Assembly (NCBI GenBank): GCA_013397455.1
Contig: VYZB01000040.1
Coordinates: 1,417,544 to 1,481,543 of the forward strand
Source of the DNA: Crotophaga sulcirostris
Lineage: Eukaryota; Chordata; Aves; Cuculiformes; Crotophagidae
Direction: 5' to 3'
DNA: 64,000 bases
Shown here: positions 37,776 to 50,060 of the stretch, piece after piece
Layout: every line of letters begins with the position of its first letter
Position numbering within the stretch: the stretch's first letter is position 1
Translations under genes and position numbers: made by a program
Notes under the pieces: generated by a model
What the model was told of the DNA's origin: nothing
Database searches by the model: none
What the model saw: only the letters and a program-made list of their open reading frames with translations

Positions 37776-38240
37776 AAAACCCCGCTTACTTCTGTTCCTC
37801 GCCAGTCACCCAGCCCTCTTAATCCTTCATTACTCCCTTCTCTTTACCTGCCCCGTGAGAACCTACCAGCCTCTCAGATCCTCCTCCTTATCCCTGACCT
37901 GTCCCCAACTCCTGACAGACACCTTCATCTTCACAACCAGCCTCTGACCTACCTCCTCCTCACCCACCCGTTTCTTATTCCTTCTCTTCTCCAATGCACC
38001 CCAAATCCATCTCTTCCTATCATCAGTTCTTTTCTTGGCCGATCCCTCCAAACATCCTGCTCAAAGTCCTCCAAGTTGGCAGTTTTGTTGTGTAGCAATC
38101 CCATTTTTGCCTAAATTTGAGACTCTTCACCTCCCCTCTCCCTCCTGGCATACTCTCCCTCTTGCCACCGACGTGTGGTTGCCTTCCCTGTGTTTGCCTT
38201 CTTTCTCCTGGCCTTCCTTACAGAGGTCCTAGCTCTGGCA
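37776..38240. repeat. Pyrimidine-rich, G-poor low-complexity segment
   Basis: About 465 bases dominated by C and T on the plus strand with very few G. The bias creates a 134-codon plus-strand frame (37710-38114) rich in Pro, Leu and Ser, which I regard as a composition artefact. No simple unit length is obvious. It is interrupted by a more balanced stretch near 38070-38120. Confidence 0.7.
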
Positions 38241-39288
38241 GGGTCATCAAATGCCTAGTTCAGTGTCCCAACCAAAGAAAACATCCAAACAGACCTTGAA
38301 AGCAAGAAAAGAGGATATTTCCAGGAAAACAGAAGCCATAAGATGGCTCTACTTTGTTATAAAGGCTCCAAGATCTCTTAGTTTTAACTGGGCAAAGAAT
38401 GGCTATTTCAATGGCCATTTAATGGGAGACTGGTTGGAAGAGTGAAATTCAAAACTGGTTCCAAATTCGCATTTACGTAACTTCAGGAAGTTGAGATTTG
38501 TTATTGTAGTTTGAATCTGCCTCATAAAAATGCAGTTTAAACTCTGGGACTCAGACTCCAGCCCAAATTTCCCTCACTTCTTTGCAGTTTCTGGTTTCAG
38601 CATTGGGTCAGATCGAAGTTATCCCTGGAGACAAGGTGCAAACACCCTCTCAGTTCTGAGTTGCGTTTGCTCTTTGGCTCCATCTCTGATTTCAGTACTT
38701 GGGGTAGAAAAGTATTAAGAAGTTCTTCATTTTCTTTTTAGTTGCTAACATTGTTTTTGTGTCAGAAGTCCGTAATTCCTGTTTTCTCCTGTCCGTTTTT
38801 CACGTCCACTCTTCTTTTTCCAAACCCTGGTACAGACTGTATCAACCATGTACTTCATGGAGCTTATATTGGACCCAGGGGCAGCAGCTCTAATGAACCT
38901 GTGGATAAATAAGATTTTTGGCATTTTGGAGGACAGGTACCAGCACCTTCATGTCCCAGACCAGGGGCCAAAATGGAGTCCAAGTACAAGAACTGCTGCA
39001 TCTAGACTCCAGATTCTTATTTTCCTCTGCCATGTTTCTTAATTTCCACATAGATGGTTGGTATTTCACAGAAAAATCTCAAGCCATTCCCACTTCAGGG
39101 TTGTTTTTTCCCCAGGAGGATCAGCACGGCTCCTTCACAGCTGTAAAGCTTGGCCATGTGGTGGTCAAAACCAGATCATGGTCACAGCCCTGAGTCCTAT
39201 GGGCATTAAAAATGAGCTGGCAAGAGAAAATAAAAGTGAGGTTGTGATAGTCCCTTCAAAGGTTCTGCTTAATGAACTGGATGAAGTT
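38241..39288. other. Unique non-coding sequence
   Basis: About 1 kb with no recognised gene, RNA or mobile element. Confidence 0.5.
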
Positions 39289-39640
39289 GTTCATTCAAAA
39301 CATTCATCTTTTTTTTTTTTTCTGAAAATGCCTTTAAAAATATAAAAAAAATCTGTGGGAATTGTCCAATTTCAACAACAATTTTAGAGTTTTCATTGAG
39401 AAAGAAAAAAGCTTGAAAAATGTGCAGTTTTTTTGGCAAAAGAAAGCTAAGGAGTTTGGCGAAAACCCAAAACAAAACCAAAACCCAGAAACCCCAAATT
39501 GTTTTGGTTTGTGGCCAGAAAGTTTCCAGTTTTTGATGGCCAGAAACAAAACACTTCTCAGTTTTTGCTTTTTTGTATGAAAACCCCTGAACTTCTATGG
39601 AAAAAATATCAAGATAAGCTTTTGTTTTCACTTGATTGTC
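39289..39640. repeat. AT-rich fold-back-like region
   Basis: Alternating A-runs and T-runs with short inverted repeats. The clearest has perfect 10-base arms at 39475-39484 and 39501-39510 with a 16-base loop. The motif GGCCAGAAA occurs twice (39513, 39538). Because the sequence is partly self-complementary, similar lysine/phenylalanine-rich frames appear on both strands. It may be a relic of an old fold-back repeat family. No known family is confidently matched. Confidence 0.45.
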
Positions 39641-41714
39641 TTTCATGGGAACTGAAACAATTTCTGCCTTTACCTTTTTCCCCTGTGGATGGGTGCATGT
39701 GCAACCACAGGACTGTGATGGCCTTCAGGCAAGCTCCCTTTGTGTGCCAACCTGAGCTGCAGCATTTGTCTTCCTGGCTTAGCTCCTCCAGCTCTGGCTG
39801 ACATCCCATTGCTGGGTGTCCGTGGGAAGGTTTCGGCATCATCTGCAAGATGCTTCAGACCTTCAGCTTTCAGAGACGTCAGTAGCACCTGAGAACGGCA
39901 AACACACTGCAGGAGTATCTGGGCATCGTGCGGGACCTGGCCCTCAATAAAACCACCTTCATCTTGGCAGGGAAGTATGGATTATGCAAAACATATTGGC
40001 TTCTTAATTGTGATTTTCCAGCCTTGTTTCCCACCCACGGTGCCTGGGATTACACCTGTCTTAGAGTACATGTTCTGCGTTGCTGTGTTCCAGCTTGGAT
40101 ACACTCCCTTAAAAACAATTACTTCATGTGGCAGTTCTAGTTAACACCCCTTTGCAGCTCTTGAGCTGCCTCTGATCCTGCAGATGCTAAGTGTTAGCAG
40201 CTATGCTCTAGTTACTGTAATCTTCATTACCTCAGTGTAGACAAGACCTATTTACACCTTGAAAGCTTTAAAATCATTTAGAGCGATCAGCTATGGAGGG
40301 TTTGATGGTGGTGGTGGCTGGTTTTTTTTCTTTCTGATGATGCTGAGTGCCATTATCTGCCAATTACTTCACTGGAGCTATGTGAGATGGGCACTCAAGG
40401 AAGTTCAGCCAACTTTTTGCCCTTTACCACCCCACTGAAGTCATCGCCAAATATAAAGCCAGGCCCTTGTGGATTTTCTTCTCGGTTTCAGATGTGAAGG
40501 TGACCAGCTGCTGATTGAGTGTTGCAGAGATCTTTGGGGAACAGAATGCGTTCAGCTTGGAGATGAAGGGCTAAATTCATACCATTTGTGTTCTTGGCAT
40601 GACGTTCAAACTCATCGGCCCTGTGTTTGCTTTAGAAGTCTGACTAGCTGGCATGCCCCAAACGCCGGCTAATGTGGATTAATTCTGACTCTATTCAGGC
40701 TTCAAGGAAACAGATTGTGGAGGAGTTTTCATCACAAGGGGAATTAAAGAAGCTAGCAAAGTATCTTAACCTGAACCACGTCACCCACTGCTTTCAATCA
40801 GGAAGGAGGACAGATGAGATTAACCTCAAAAACCTCTCAGCCTTCTTGCGGAGACTGTAAACCACAGTGCCAAGTGAGAGAGGAATGCAGAAGAGGATCA
40901 TTTTTATGTGGACATGTAAGGAACTGGACTTACACCACCAAGCTCATTCCACATTGGCCACCGAACAGTCATCAGAGGGTGTTGACTTTTGACCACTACT
41001 GTTTTTGTTAACGGGGAAAATAAAACCATATGTTGCCTAAGTAGATGCGCAAAACTTTTCTCCAAATCCCTACAGACAAACTGTCAGCAGCAAAAGTATT
41101 TACTTTGGTAATGCAGCTGGGCTTAATCCCAGCCCCATTGTGTTTGTGCATGCCTTTTCACCACTGAGCTCAATAACATGCTGTTTGCGAAGAGGGTGAA
41201 TGAATGCATGCGGTATGATTTCGGTTATTAGGCCTATCGGTTACATCCTGAGACAAAAGGCTGGAGTCAACAATGGTAGCACTACACAGGCACTGCTCAT
41301 GCCTTGAGTTAGGCTAAATGGAAATCTTAGTCATCAGTCACGTCAAGTAGCCATCAGCTTGAGGTAAGCCAGCGGGACTTGGCCCGGTGGCGTGGATCCT
41401 CAGCTGGCTTAAATCAGTGTAAATCCAGTGTAGTCCAAGGAGCCACAGCTGAGAATTCTGGCGCCTACTGTCTGTTTGTGAGTTTAGTGGTTGCTGAATA
41501 CTTAATTCACTGGGCTGCAGGCTCCTGCAGCTGAGCGACGGATGCGTTCACTGGCTGCTCCTTCCCAGCCAGGGGGATGGCAAACTCTGGCAGGGTCCCT
41601 GGTTGGGACCTCTGCAGGTATCTGCGTTCAGCTGAGGGTCGGGGTCTTGGGTGACTGCTCCTCCTCTCCCTCCTGCTGCCCCAGGGAAAGTGGTGTCTCT
41701 GCATTGAACACTGC
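39641..41714. other. Unique non-coding sequence, 2.1 kb
   Basis: No recognised gene. The segment at 40140-40330 is AT-rich with a short (GGT)n stretch near 40306. The right edge is a CR1 insertion. Confidence 0.5.
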
Positions 41715-41948
41715 AAGGGTTTGATATTAGGAAGAAATTCTTCACTGAAAGGGTGATTGGCCACTGGAATGCGCTGCCTGGGGAGGTGGTGGAGTCACCT
41801 GGAGGTGTTTAAGAGGAGATTGGATGAGGCACTCAGTGCCATGGTTTAGATGATGGGATGGGGTTGGTGTTAGTGTTAGTGTTGGGTTATGGGTTGGACT
41901 CGGTGATCTCAAAGGTCCTTTCCAACCTTGTAATACTGTGATATTGTG
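41715..41948 (+). mobile_element. CR1 LINE 3' end
   Basis: The copy starts in the 'tttgatattaggaagaaatt' segment, runs through 'cttcactgaaagggtgattgg' and 'ggaatgcgctgcctggggag', then the 'gatgaggcactcagtgcc' UTR. It ends in TAATACTGTGATATTGTG terminal repeats at 41931-41948. A local 'gtgttagt' duplication lies near 41868-41882. It belongs to the same subfamily as the copies at 9.0 and 58.1 kb. Only the last few dozen codons of ORF2 remain, with a small deletion after 'gtggagtcacc' relative to its relatives. Confidence 0.95.
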
Positions 41949-42334
41949 GCTAAGGGCAAGAGCTGGGTGGAAAGGCTAGTGTAGAGGGGTTGGGTGTTTG
42001 TGTCAAGCAGATTTATAATTTGGGAGCTTCAGGCAGTGAACTGCTGATGGTGATGGTAATGCAAAAACACAGTACAACTCTGATCTCAGGCTAGGTACTC
42101 TACGATGCGTTCTTCATGGAGGACACATCCAGAAATGACCTGCCTCCTTGTGTGGTAAGCTGACATGCAAGGAATATGTTGCTCCAGAGAGTGCTTTGTA
42201 TTGTGCATGCATTTAAAATGGTGCCATCACCGACTTTTCAAAGCTGCCTGTGGCTTGGGTGTTGGCTGATACAGGTCTGAATGCAATGTTACAGGAAGAT
42301 CCCCAAATTAAGCAAACCTGGCTGTGTGCTAGTA
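41949..42334. other. Unique spacer between two plus-strand CR1 copies
   Basis: About 385 bases with no recognised feature. It separates insertions of two different subfamilies. Confidence 0.5.
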
Positions 42335-42650
42335 GGGTATGAAGGTAGGTGTTGGTCTCTTCTCCCTAGTAACAAGTGACAGGATGAGAGGAAATGACCT
42401 CAAGTTGCGCCAGGGGAGGTTTAGGTTGGATATTAGGAAATATTACTTCACTGAAAAGGTTGTCAAACATTGGAACAGGCTGCCTGGGGAAGTGGTTGAG
42501 TCACCATCCCTGGAGGTATTTGAAAGGTGTGTAGATGTGGTGCTTGGGGTCATGGTTTAGTAGTGAACTTGGCAGTGTTAGGTTTGTGGTTAGGCTTGAT
42601 CTTAAAGGTCTTTTCCAACCTAAACGATTCTGTGATTCTATGATTCTATG
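42335..42650 (+). mobile_element. CR1 LINE 3' end with ORF2 relic
   Basis: The open relic at 42339-42560 reads [69 protein letters not shown] and stops at the expected place for ORF2, so this is the natural C-terminus. The UTR includes 'gtgaacttggcagtgttagg' and ends in three ATTCTATG-type units at 42627-42650. Unlike the 11.4- and 17.6-kb copies, it keeps the canonical frame through WNRLPGEV. Confidence 0.96.
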
Positions 42651-44152
42651 AACCCAGCCCAGAGCAGGAATATGTCTTTGCTTCAGGCTTTTCTGGGATA
42701 TTTAGGGCCTTTTCATTGATACATCAGTTCTGATATTGCCTTCCTTGGGCAGGAGACAAAAAAGTAAAGAGACTGAACTGCCTCATGGGCGATGATGGAA
42801 CAGGGGAAGGAAAAAAAAATGGATAAAAGTTGTATGGAAGGTGAGGAGAGAAAGGAAAGATTTGGGGTGAACGAAGGTTTTCTGTGCAAGATATGGAGCA
42901 AGTGTGGTGTTGGGAGCTGTGTGTAATTTAAGGGAATGGGGCAGGGAACAGTAACACAGGTGACCGTCTGTGGTCAGCATTTGTGTGAGACATCTGACAT
43001 GGGAAATGTCACAAGAGAACAGATTTGGTGTCTGGTTTACATCTCCCACAATGCCTTCTTCAGGCTCTCAGCATTCATTATCCTCAAACACGGAGTTACT
43101 CCACATCTGGATTTTGATGTGGTCATGTCCAGAGTAGAAAGGCAAAGGCAGGTGTCCCAGCTGCTGTCACTGCAAACACTGGTGAGCAAGGGTGAGCGCT
43201 GCAACAGGGCCTGATGCCGACACCGTTTTTGGTGGCATCACATGCAGGACGTATGTCCTCTCCCTGTCAGCATGTCCAGGTCCCCATTGTGCTAGGCTGG
43301 TGACAGGGCACACCCTCATTACAGACCTACCAGAGAGTTGCTTTTCAAAGTGAAAAGCTGTGGCTGCTGCAATTGTAGTTTGGGAAGCAGGGAAAGGCCA
43401 CTTACCCACACCATCACCAGAAGAGCCACATCATCTCAATATGGTTAAAATGGAGAGATCCTTCTCACACAGCTGTGGTTGGAGATGTGCAGTGGTTCAG
43501 GTCCCATGAAAAGTTGTTCTGACAGACTCTCCTTCTGCTGGAAATACCGTGTGGAGACGCATTTCTGTCAAACACAGTTGTGCTTTGGGTTTGAGGAACC
43601 CTGTGTGGTTTGGCTCAATGCAAATTGAATCATTCCCAAACACTGGGAAGAAGTGAGGAAATGTGATTTTGACCCCTCAGAAGGCCAAACTTCATTGTAA
43701 AGCAAATATAAAGAACATCTTTTTCTCAGGGTAAAGGATGTTAGAGAAACCAAATCTTCTCAGGTAAAAGCAGAGCTGGTTCTGCTGAGACTTCCATGAG
43801 GATGCAGCATTTTTCCCACAGTTATTCTGTGATAGACTCGGATTGATTGCTGGTAGAGCTAAGCAACCGAAACCCTTTACAGTAGCAAACAAACAGACCA
43901 GTGCCAAGCTGGGTGATTTAAAATACCCTTTGCAGAGCTGAAGAACAAAGGAAAACAGACTTCTTCTTTTAGGACAAAAGGACGCTTGGTAAAATTTAGT
44001 GATAATCTCTAAAACGCCCCTGTAAAACATGGGACAATTGTTTGAGGGCTGTTCAATGCCATAATGTTGAAAAGTATTACGCCAATTATTTCTGTGACAT
44101 TGACCCTTTGGGATAAGAAGTATGTATTCTTGCTCTGGCGTAGGTTAATAGG
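42651..44152. other. Unique non-coding sequence, 1.5 kb
   Basis: No recognised gene or repeat lies between the CR1 at 42.3 kb and the inverted CR1 junction at 44.15 kb. Confidence 0.5.
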
Positions 44153-44179
44153 ATCATAGAATTATTTAATTTGGAAAAG
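44153..44179 (-). mobile_element. Short minus-strand CR1 3' terminus
   Basis: The 27 bases read as a reversed CR1 end: ATCATAGAATTATTTAATTT followed by GGAAAAG. It stops abruptly and is followed within a few bases by a plus-strand CR1 copy, so two CR1 3' ends point away from each other. Confidence 0.72.
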
Positions 44180-44183
44180 TAGT

Positions 44184-44440
44184 TGTTCACAAGTAACAAG
44201 AGATAGGATGAGAGGAAATGGCCTCAGGTTGCACCAGGGGAGGTATAGATTAGATATTAGAAAAAAATTTCTTTACTGAGAGAGTGATGAAGTGTTGGAA
44301 GAGGCTGCCCAGGGAAGTGGTGGAGTCTCCATCCCTGCAGTTTTCGTAAAAAGTGTAGATGTGGCACTTTGGGACATGGTGTTGTTGGACTGGATGAACT
44401 TAGAGGCATTTTCCAACCTTAATGATTCTATGATTCTCTG
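44184..44440 (+). mobile_element. CR1 LINE 3' end
   Basis: The copy begins in the 'cacaagtaacaagagatagg' region, passes through 'gaggtatagattagatatta' and 'ggaagaggctgcccagggaa', and ends in AATGATTCTATGATTCTCTG at 44421-44440. A deletion near 44340 joins 'ccctgcag' to 'ttttcgtaaaaagtgtagat'. The UTR is of the same type as the copies at 10.35 and 42.3 kb. The frame is disrupted, suggesting an older insertion than the 42.3-kb one. Confidence 0.94.
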
Positions 44441-47400
44441 TGTTTTGGGGCGATGTAGAGCAAGGCAAGAAGCACAGGGTGGTGCAGAGAAAACGAACCA
44501 AGAAAGAAAGCCCAACCCCTTTGATGTGCTCTGGTATCACACATGTTCAGCATTGCAATGCTATGGCTGTGTTAGAGTATTGTGATCAGTAATATAATCT
44601 GACTAAAACACCAAGACTGGGTGTGCTGTGAGCTGCCTGAGAGAGAAACCTGTCCTATCTGGAGAGGCTGTAGGTGAGCTGATGGGCACAGTGAGGCAAG
44701 GGCAGGGCTGGGAGGCTCTGCAGAAGGAACATTGAACTTGAAGACAATAAGGCAACCACTAAAAACCAGCCGTGGAAAAATGCTGGTATCTTTTCTGGTT
44801 TTCTGGGGAGTGGCAAAATGACATTTTTTGTGGAAGAATTTCAGCTTTCAGCAGACAAAATAATACTTTTGATATTCCCCTCCCTAGCAAACAATTTTCC
44901 CTCTTTTTATTTTACTTATTTAACCTGGAGACTGCTGTTGTCACAGAAATATCCTCTGGAGCAGGAAACTCAGAATTATTCTAAATAACTCTTTCTATAT
45001 AAAAATCCTAAGCCTCTCAACATTGCAATCATGCTGCTCCTTCTAGTCATCCAGGAGACAGTCCCCTATTGGAGCTTCTTGAACAAAGCTGCTTTAAGGG
45101 TATCCTAATGCTCCTTAACCCCAAACATTTTCCTGCTGTTGCTTGGCAGTTTGCTGTCGCGCTGTGAATGGGGTCTGTGCACTTTTGAAAATCTCAATTT
45201 ATTTCCCTCTTTCACCCCAAGTTTTCTTTCACTGACTTGGTTTACAGGTGGTTGCATGGGTCCAAAGGAAGAGGACATTCAGGGATCACGTTAGCTGGTT
45301 TTGCCTCTGGGAAAATGTCACGTGGAAGATGTTAAGGGAGCATTTTCTGGCCAGAGCTACACGTCATTGAGGCAATCGTTGTCAAGATCAGTCCCTGGTG
45401 GAACAAGGTCTCCTCTGCTGATCTCAGCACTGTGTCTTTGTGTGCCAATTACCTCTGGGTAATTAAGGCCTAAGCATCACACTACAGGGTCGATATTGTC
45501 TGGTGTGCAGTATTGCTCGGGAAGGGACACAAACACAAACGCTCCCTGCGTGGTCAAGGATGAGTTAATGCCATTTCAAAGGCTTCCTGTGTCTTTGCTT
45601 GGCCCTGGTGCCCAAAGCAGGTTGCTGCAGGAGAAAGGACTGAACTGCAGGAGTTAAAATTTTCATGGCCTCCTCAAGCCAGCTAGGATGCTTTTTAAAG
45701 GATTGTATTATTCCCTGCTGGATCTCCTGGCCTGCACAGGGAGCTTTCATTAGGGCTGGCAGAGGGAGAGAGATAGTGCCTTGGAGAGCTCATGTGGCTT
45801 TCCACAACATCTCGGCTTGAAAGAGCCTTTGACTGTGCATCTTGCAAAATGTTTTCTCTGAGATGTCAAAATATGCATCAGTCAAACCAAAGGAGTCTGG
45901 AATGTATTACGTGCGTGCTGGCGCACCGTTACCAGTTGAGCTGTAGCCGTGTGGGAGCTGGTCACAGCAGGAGCTCCCCAAAGCTCTGCAAAGACACCAT
46001 AGTCCTCAGGGCATTTCTGAGGACCTGGGGAGTACCTCAGCCTCTGTGGTGGTGGGGACAAACCTCAAACCCAGGGGGATTTATCCCCAGAGGACACAAA
46101 CCTTTCAAACCCTGTTGGGTTTAAAAGCAAACAAACTTTTTGCTCTCCCGTCTCTCAAAGAAGGGCATGTCCCTTGGCTTTCTTCTCTTCCAAAGTATGA
46201 GATTGCATATGTTGAGCCGCCCAGCAGGGGATGGCTCAACACAGGCAGGGACAGAGGGTTGTGTGTCACAGAGTGTGATTACGACCTCCATGGGGTTTGT
46301 CTGAACTGGGAGCCCTGGCAAGTGATGCAGCTTCCAGACCTGGTGTGATCCTGTCTTGCCCCTAAAAATGTGGATTGTGGATCAGTGACCAACTTGCCTT
46401 GCTGTGTCAAACCCATGAAGCTGAGGAATAGGAGACTGCCCATTACACAGCCTTGCAAATGTGCAAGGCACCATTGGGGTTTGGGGTCAACTGGCAGGAG
46501 CTCATTTTGTGCATCTCATGGCCAGCCATGAGGACCTGAAGCCAGTGGGAGGGGACTGGAGTGCAGCAACATCCAAATTTTCTGGAGAAAAATACAGCAC
46601 AAAGCAAACTCTGATAACACCAGGACAGACAGGCAAGCTGCTTTAATAAAACTCCTGGCCATGTCTCTGGAGCCTGCTGAGAGCTGCTTGAAGGCACTTT
46701 CTTTCAAGTAGAGATTTTGCTGACCCTGTTTTTAGAAAACATCCACGTGTGGCCTTGAGCATGGCCAGAGGGTGTCCTTCAGAGCATGTGGGATTCCATG
46801 GTCTTGGCCAGGCTTGGTGTCTTGCTGTGCTGCTGGAGCCCTCGCGACGGTGCCAGGCTGACAGCTTGGATGGTGCCAGCCTTGTACCCTGGGCAGCCTG
46901 GGGAGCAGGTTCCTCCCGAGCCGCTCACTGATGGGAATGCAGGCATAGTGTTTCCATGAGTAAGCCTTGCTTGCAGGGGTGCATGCTTGCAGGATGAGGC
47001 CATGGAGAGAATTAGTGAGCTCCCAGCCCGTTGTGGGGCTGGTGAGGTACACGTGGTGTGGAACCGGGCAAACGCACGCTCGAGAGCTTTTAATTTCATG
47101 CTTCCTAAGCAAGCACACATTTCTCCATAAAAGCTTCAAGGCTCTTGGTGATTTTATTTCTGCATTAAGTTCAGCATTTCTTTAAAAGTAGAAAAGGCTA
47201 AAAATGGGTGTTGGTACAAAGCTGGGGCGGATTTGCATGTGGGCTAGTGGCATCTTTCTAGTTTGCACTTACGATGTGCACAATGCAGTGCGGTCCTGCC
47301 CTGCACGTCTGAGACAATTCGTGTCACTAATCGTTTAAAAATGCGCACTGGAAACATCTCACTCAGGTTGAGCTGTGGCCCTTCCCTTCTAAGCACAGAG

Positions 47401-49740
47401 AATAACAGATGAGGTGTGAGGCAGGGGTCCCCAGGCAAGGTCAGCAAGGGTTAGCACATCCAAATGGCAGGTCCCCATTCAGATCCTGATTGCAGTCTCA
47501 TGTCATGTTAACACCGCAGCACCGGAGCTGGTATGCTCCCGCAAGGACTAATTAGTCTTGATTTTGGATGATGCTGATGTGGCCAGACCATTTCCAGGTC
47601 TGAGGCCACCTCTGGGATCTATGCACCGTGCTTTGTGTTGCTGTGCTTCCAGATGTGCACAGAAAGGCACCTCTCCCCTGCTTTGTGAAGTGCAAGGCAA
47701 GAAAGATAGTAGTGAGTGTAGCAAAATTGCTAGGTTTGCTTCACATTAATGTAAAACTATTTTCGTTTTTCTTTCCTCTAACTCACTCCCTGCTCTATAG
47801 CCCTAAACACCACTTTGAATCTGCAAATCCTTACCAGGTTTCCAGTCCTTAACTGGTTTCTAATCCTTTAAACCCATTTTTCCCCATCTAGTAGATAGCA
47901 CATGGAAAACTTTGAGTTCATGGTCATGCTCCCCTCACGGATATGAGTGCAGTCCAAGCAAATAAATCCTGAGTGCAAGCATTCATACATGAAGAACTTC
48001 ACACTCGGAAACATGACCACACTAAATTGCTGCCAGAGCTTTAAAGGCAGCTTTTGAAAATATTGGCCCCTGCATCTTGTGTATCTGGAGCAAATGGTTT
48101 GATTCATAAGGGAAAAGTCAGCTAACCCAACCAGGACTGCATCCTGGGGATGCAGGGAAGAAAGAGGTTGGGATGAAGGCAACTCTGTGCTTGTACATCA
48201 ACACAGCCTGGGCTGATTAGCTACCAGAGGAAAAGGCAATCTTTATGGTTTCTGCTTTTATTTTCCATGTCTCTGCAATTACTAAGACTTGATATAGAAG
48301 AGTATCTTTCAAGCATATAAGTCATATGCTCCCCAGAAACATTCAGCAGCAATCCTTTTGGCTCCTGTTACTAATGCTAGCAGAACGTTCCATTTCCTGA
48401 CTGTCAGCACCAGTTTTTATTAAGAATGAGCATTTTCACTTTATTTTTCTCCCAATTCCCCAAGTATTATTGATGGTTGATTATTACCATTTCTGTGTGA
48501 GGTCATAGCAATTAGGTTTGAATTGAAGACGTGCAAATGTCTGTAAAATTCAGGTCAGTGTTGGAGTGCATAGGTAGCACATGCCTATAAACTGCATTGA
48601 GGCAAGGAACTCCAGCATGGAGAAGTTAGGAGGTTCCAGAATGGAGGTTTTTATCTCCCATCTTCATTTAGCTTTCACTAGCCCATGTCCCATGATGGTC
48701 TTATGATCATTATACAGTATTCTCATGCAGGTTCCTCCATTCAGCTCGCTGAAGAGGCATCGCTCTCGCAAGATGCACCCAACTCAATATTTTGTGTCAA
48801 CCCCGTGGTTGCTCCAACACATGTTGCTGTTGATGAGTCCATCACGGCTCTCCACACGTCAGCCTCAGCTACTCAAGGCCCTGCTCAATCTGCAACACCT
48901 CTCTCCTCTGCCAACTCCTCAATCAGGGGCTCAAGCTGGGTCTTGCCAGCTTGTCTCACTTTCAGCCCCTTCAGGCTTCTTCCAAAAAACCTCCCTTGCT
49001 TTCCTCCACACAGCAGCCCTAGGGGTGAATTATGATGTGGTTCATGAGTTATATATTATCACAATGCATATCGTGGAAAGGGATAGGGCAATGAGATCTT
49101 CTGCTTCATTGCAAAGACCCATCTGCTTAAGCCCATGTTTTATACACACTTGCTTACGTCGGATGGGTGCCAGTCCATGTCATCTCTTTTAGTGCAGTGT
49201 GACAAATGAACTTACTCATGGGGACAGGAACCTAATGTTAATATCTACAATTATGTGAAGCCACACGATCTTTTGCTGCACAAAATCCATCCCTGACACT
49301 GGGTCACCAGAGCACCAAACCACTGGCTTGTGCTTCATGTTATGAGAAATCCCATCAACTTCAGGAATATCAAGCACAAGCGTGGGTGCCCCCAGACCAG
49401 ACCTGTTTCAATACTGATATGAATAATCACAGATTTTATAAGATTTTGGAATGTTATGGGTTAAAAGTTTCAAAAGCATATTGGGCAAGCTTATTCTATG
49501 TATAATTTAGGGTTAAAATTTATCCTCCCCCTAGCTCTTAGCTTTTACCACACATTTTGTTTCAGTCAGGATTTGCCTAAATTCACCCGGTTTTATCTGA
49601 GGGCAGGGTTTGTCCTCTCTGTTCCTAAGTTTAGTTACACTTAAAGTGAAGAGATGATAGGCTTCTCGATGGAAAAGGTTCAACTAATAACAGTAAAAAT
49701 TCAATTGTTGAATTGCTATCAATGGCAAAGTGTTGTAGAA
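44441..49740. other. Unique non-coding sequence, 5.3 kb
   Basis: No recognised gene or mobile element. Frames up to 155 codons (48725-49192) have competing frames and no domain. Confidence 0.5.
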
Positions 49741-50060
49741 AACATTTTGACCTGATTGAAACAGTTAGCTCTACACAAAGTGAAATATTGTCTGATATCT
49801 AGGGCTTTTCATAAGCAAGTGGAAACAAATGTAATTATGATAGGCAGATAGGAAAAATCAATGTTTTGCTTTGAAAATTCACCTTTTCTGGATTGTTTTT
49901 TTCTGGCTAAGACAACTTGACAACATTTCATGAAATATTTAAGATCTGCTCAAAATTGTCTCTCTTTCTTTCTCTTATTTTTTTTTTAACCAAAAAGATG
50001 TAGTTTTGGCTGAAAATTTTTACTGTATCCAGAAAGGGAAATTGTTCTGTCAAGGGTATT
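49741..50060. other. AT-rich region resembling the 39.4-kb fold-back block
   Basis: Alternating 'aaaacattttgacctg', 'atgttttgctttgaaaattc' and 'tttggctgaaaatttttac' type segments give the same A-run/T-run texture as 39289-39640. A T run is at 49978-49988. I see no long inverted arms. Relationship to the other block is a guess. Confidence 0.3.

Noticed and set aside
37710..38114. 134-codon Pro/Leu/Ser-rich frame
   Set aside because: It is explained by the pyrimidine-rich base composition. G-poor DNA has few plus-strand stop codons.
48725..49192. 155-codon plus-strand frame
   Set aside because: It overlaps another plus-strand frame of 116 codons in a different register and has no recognisable domain or splice context.
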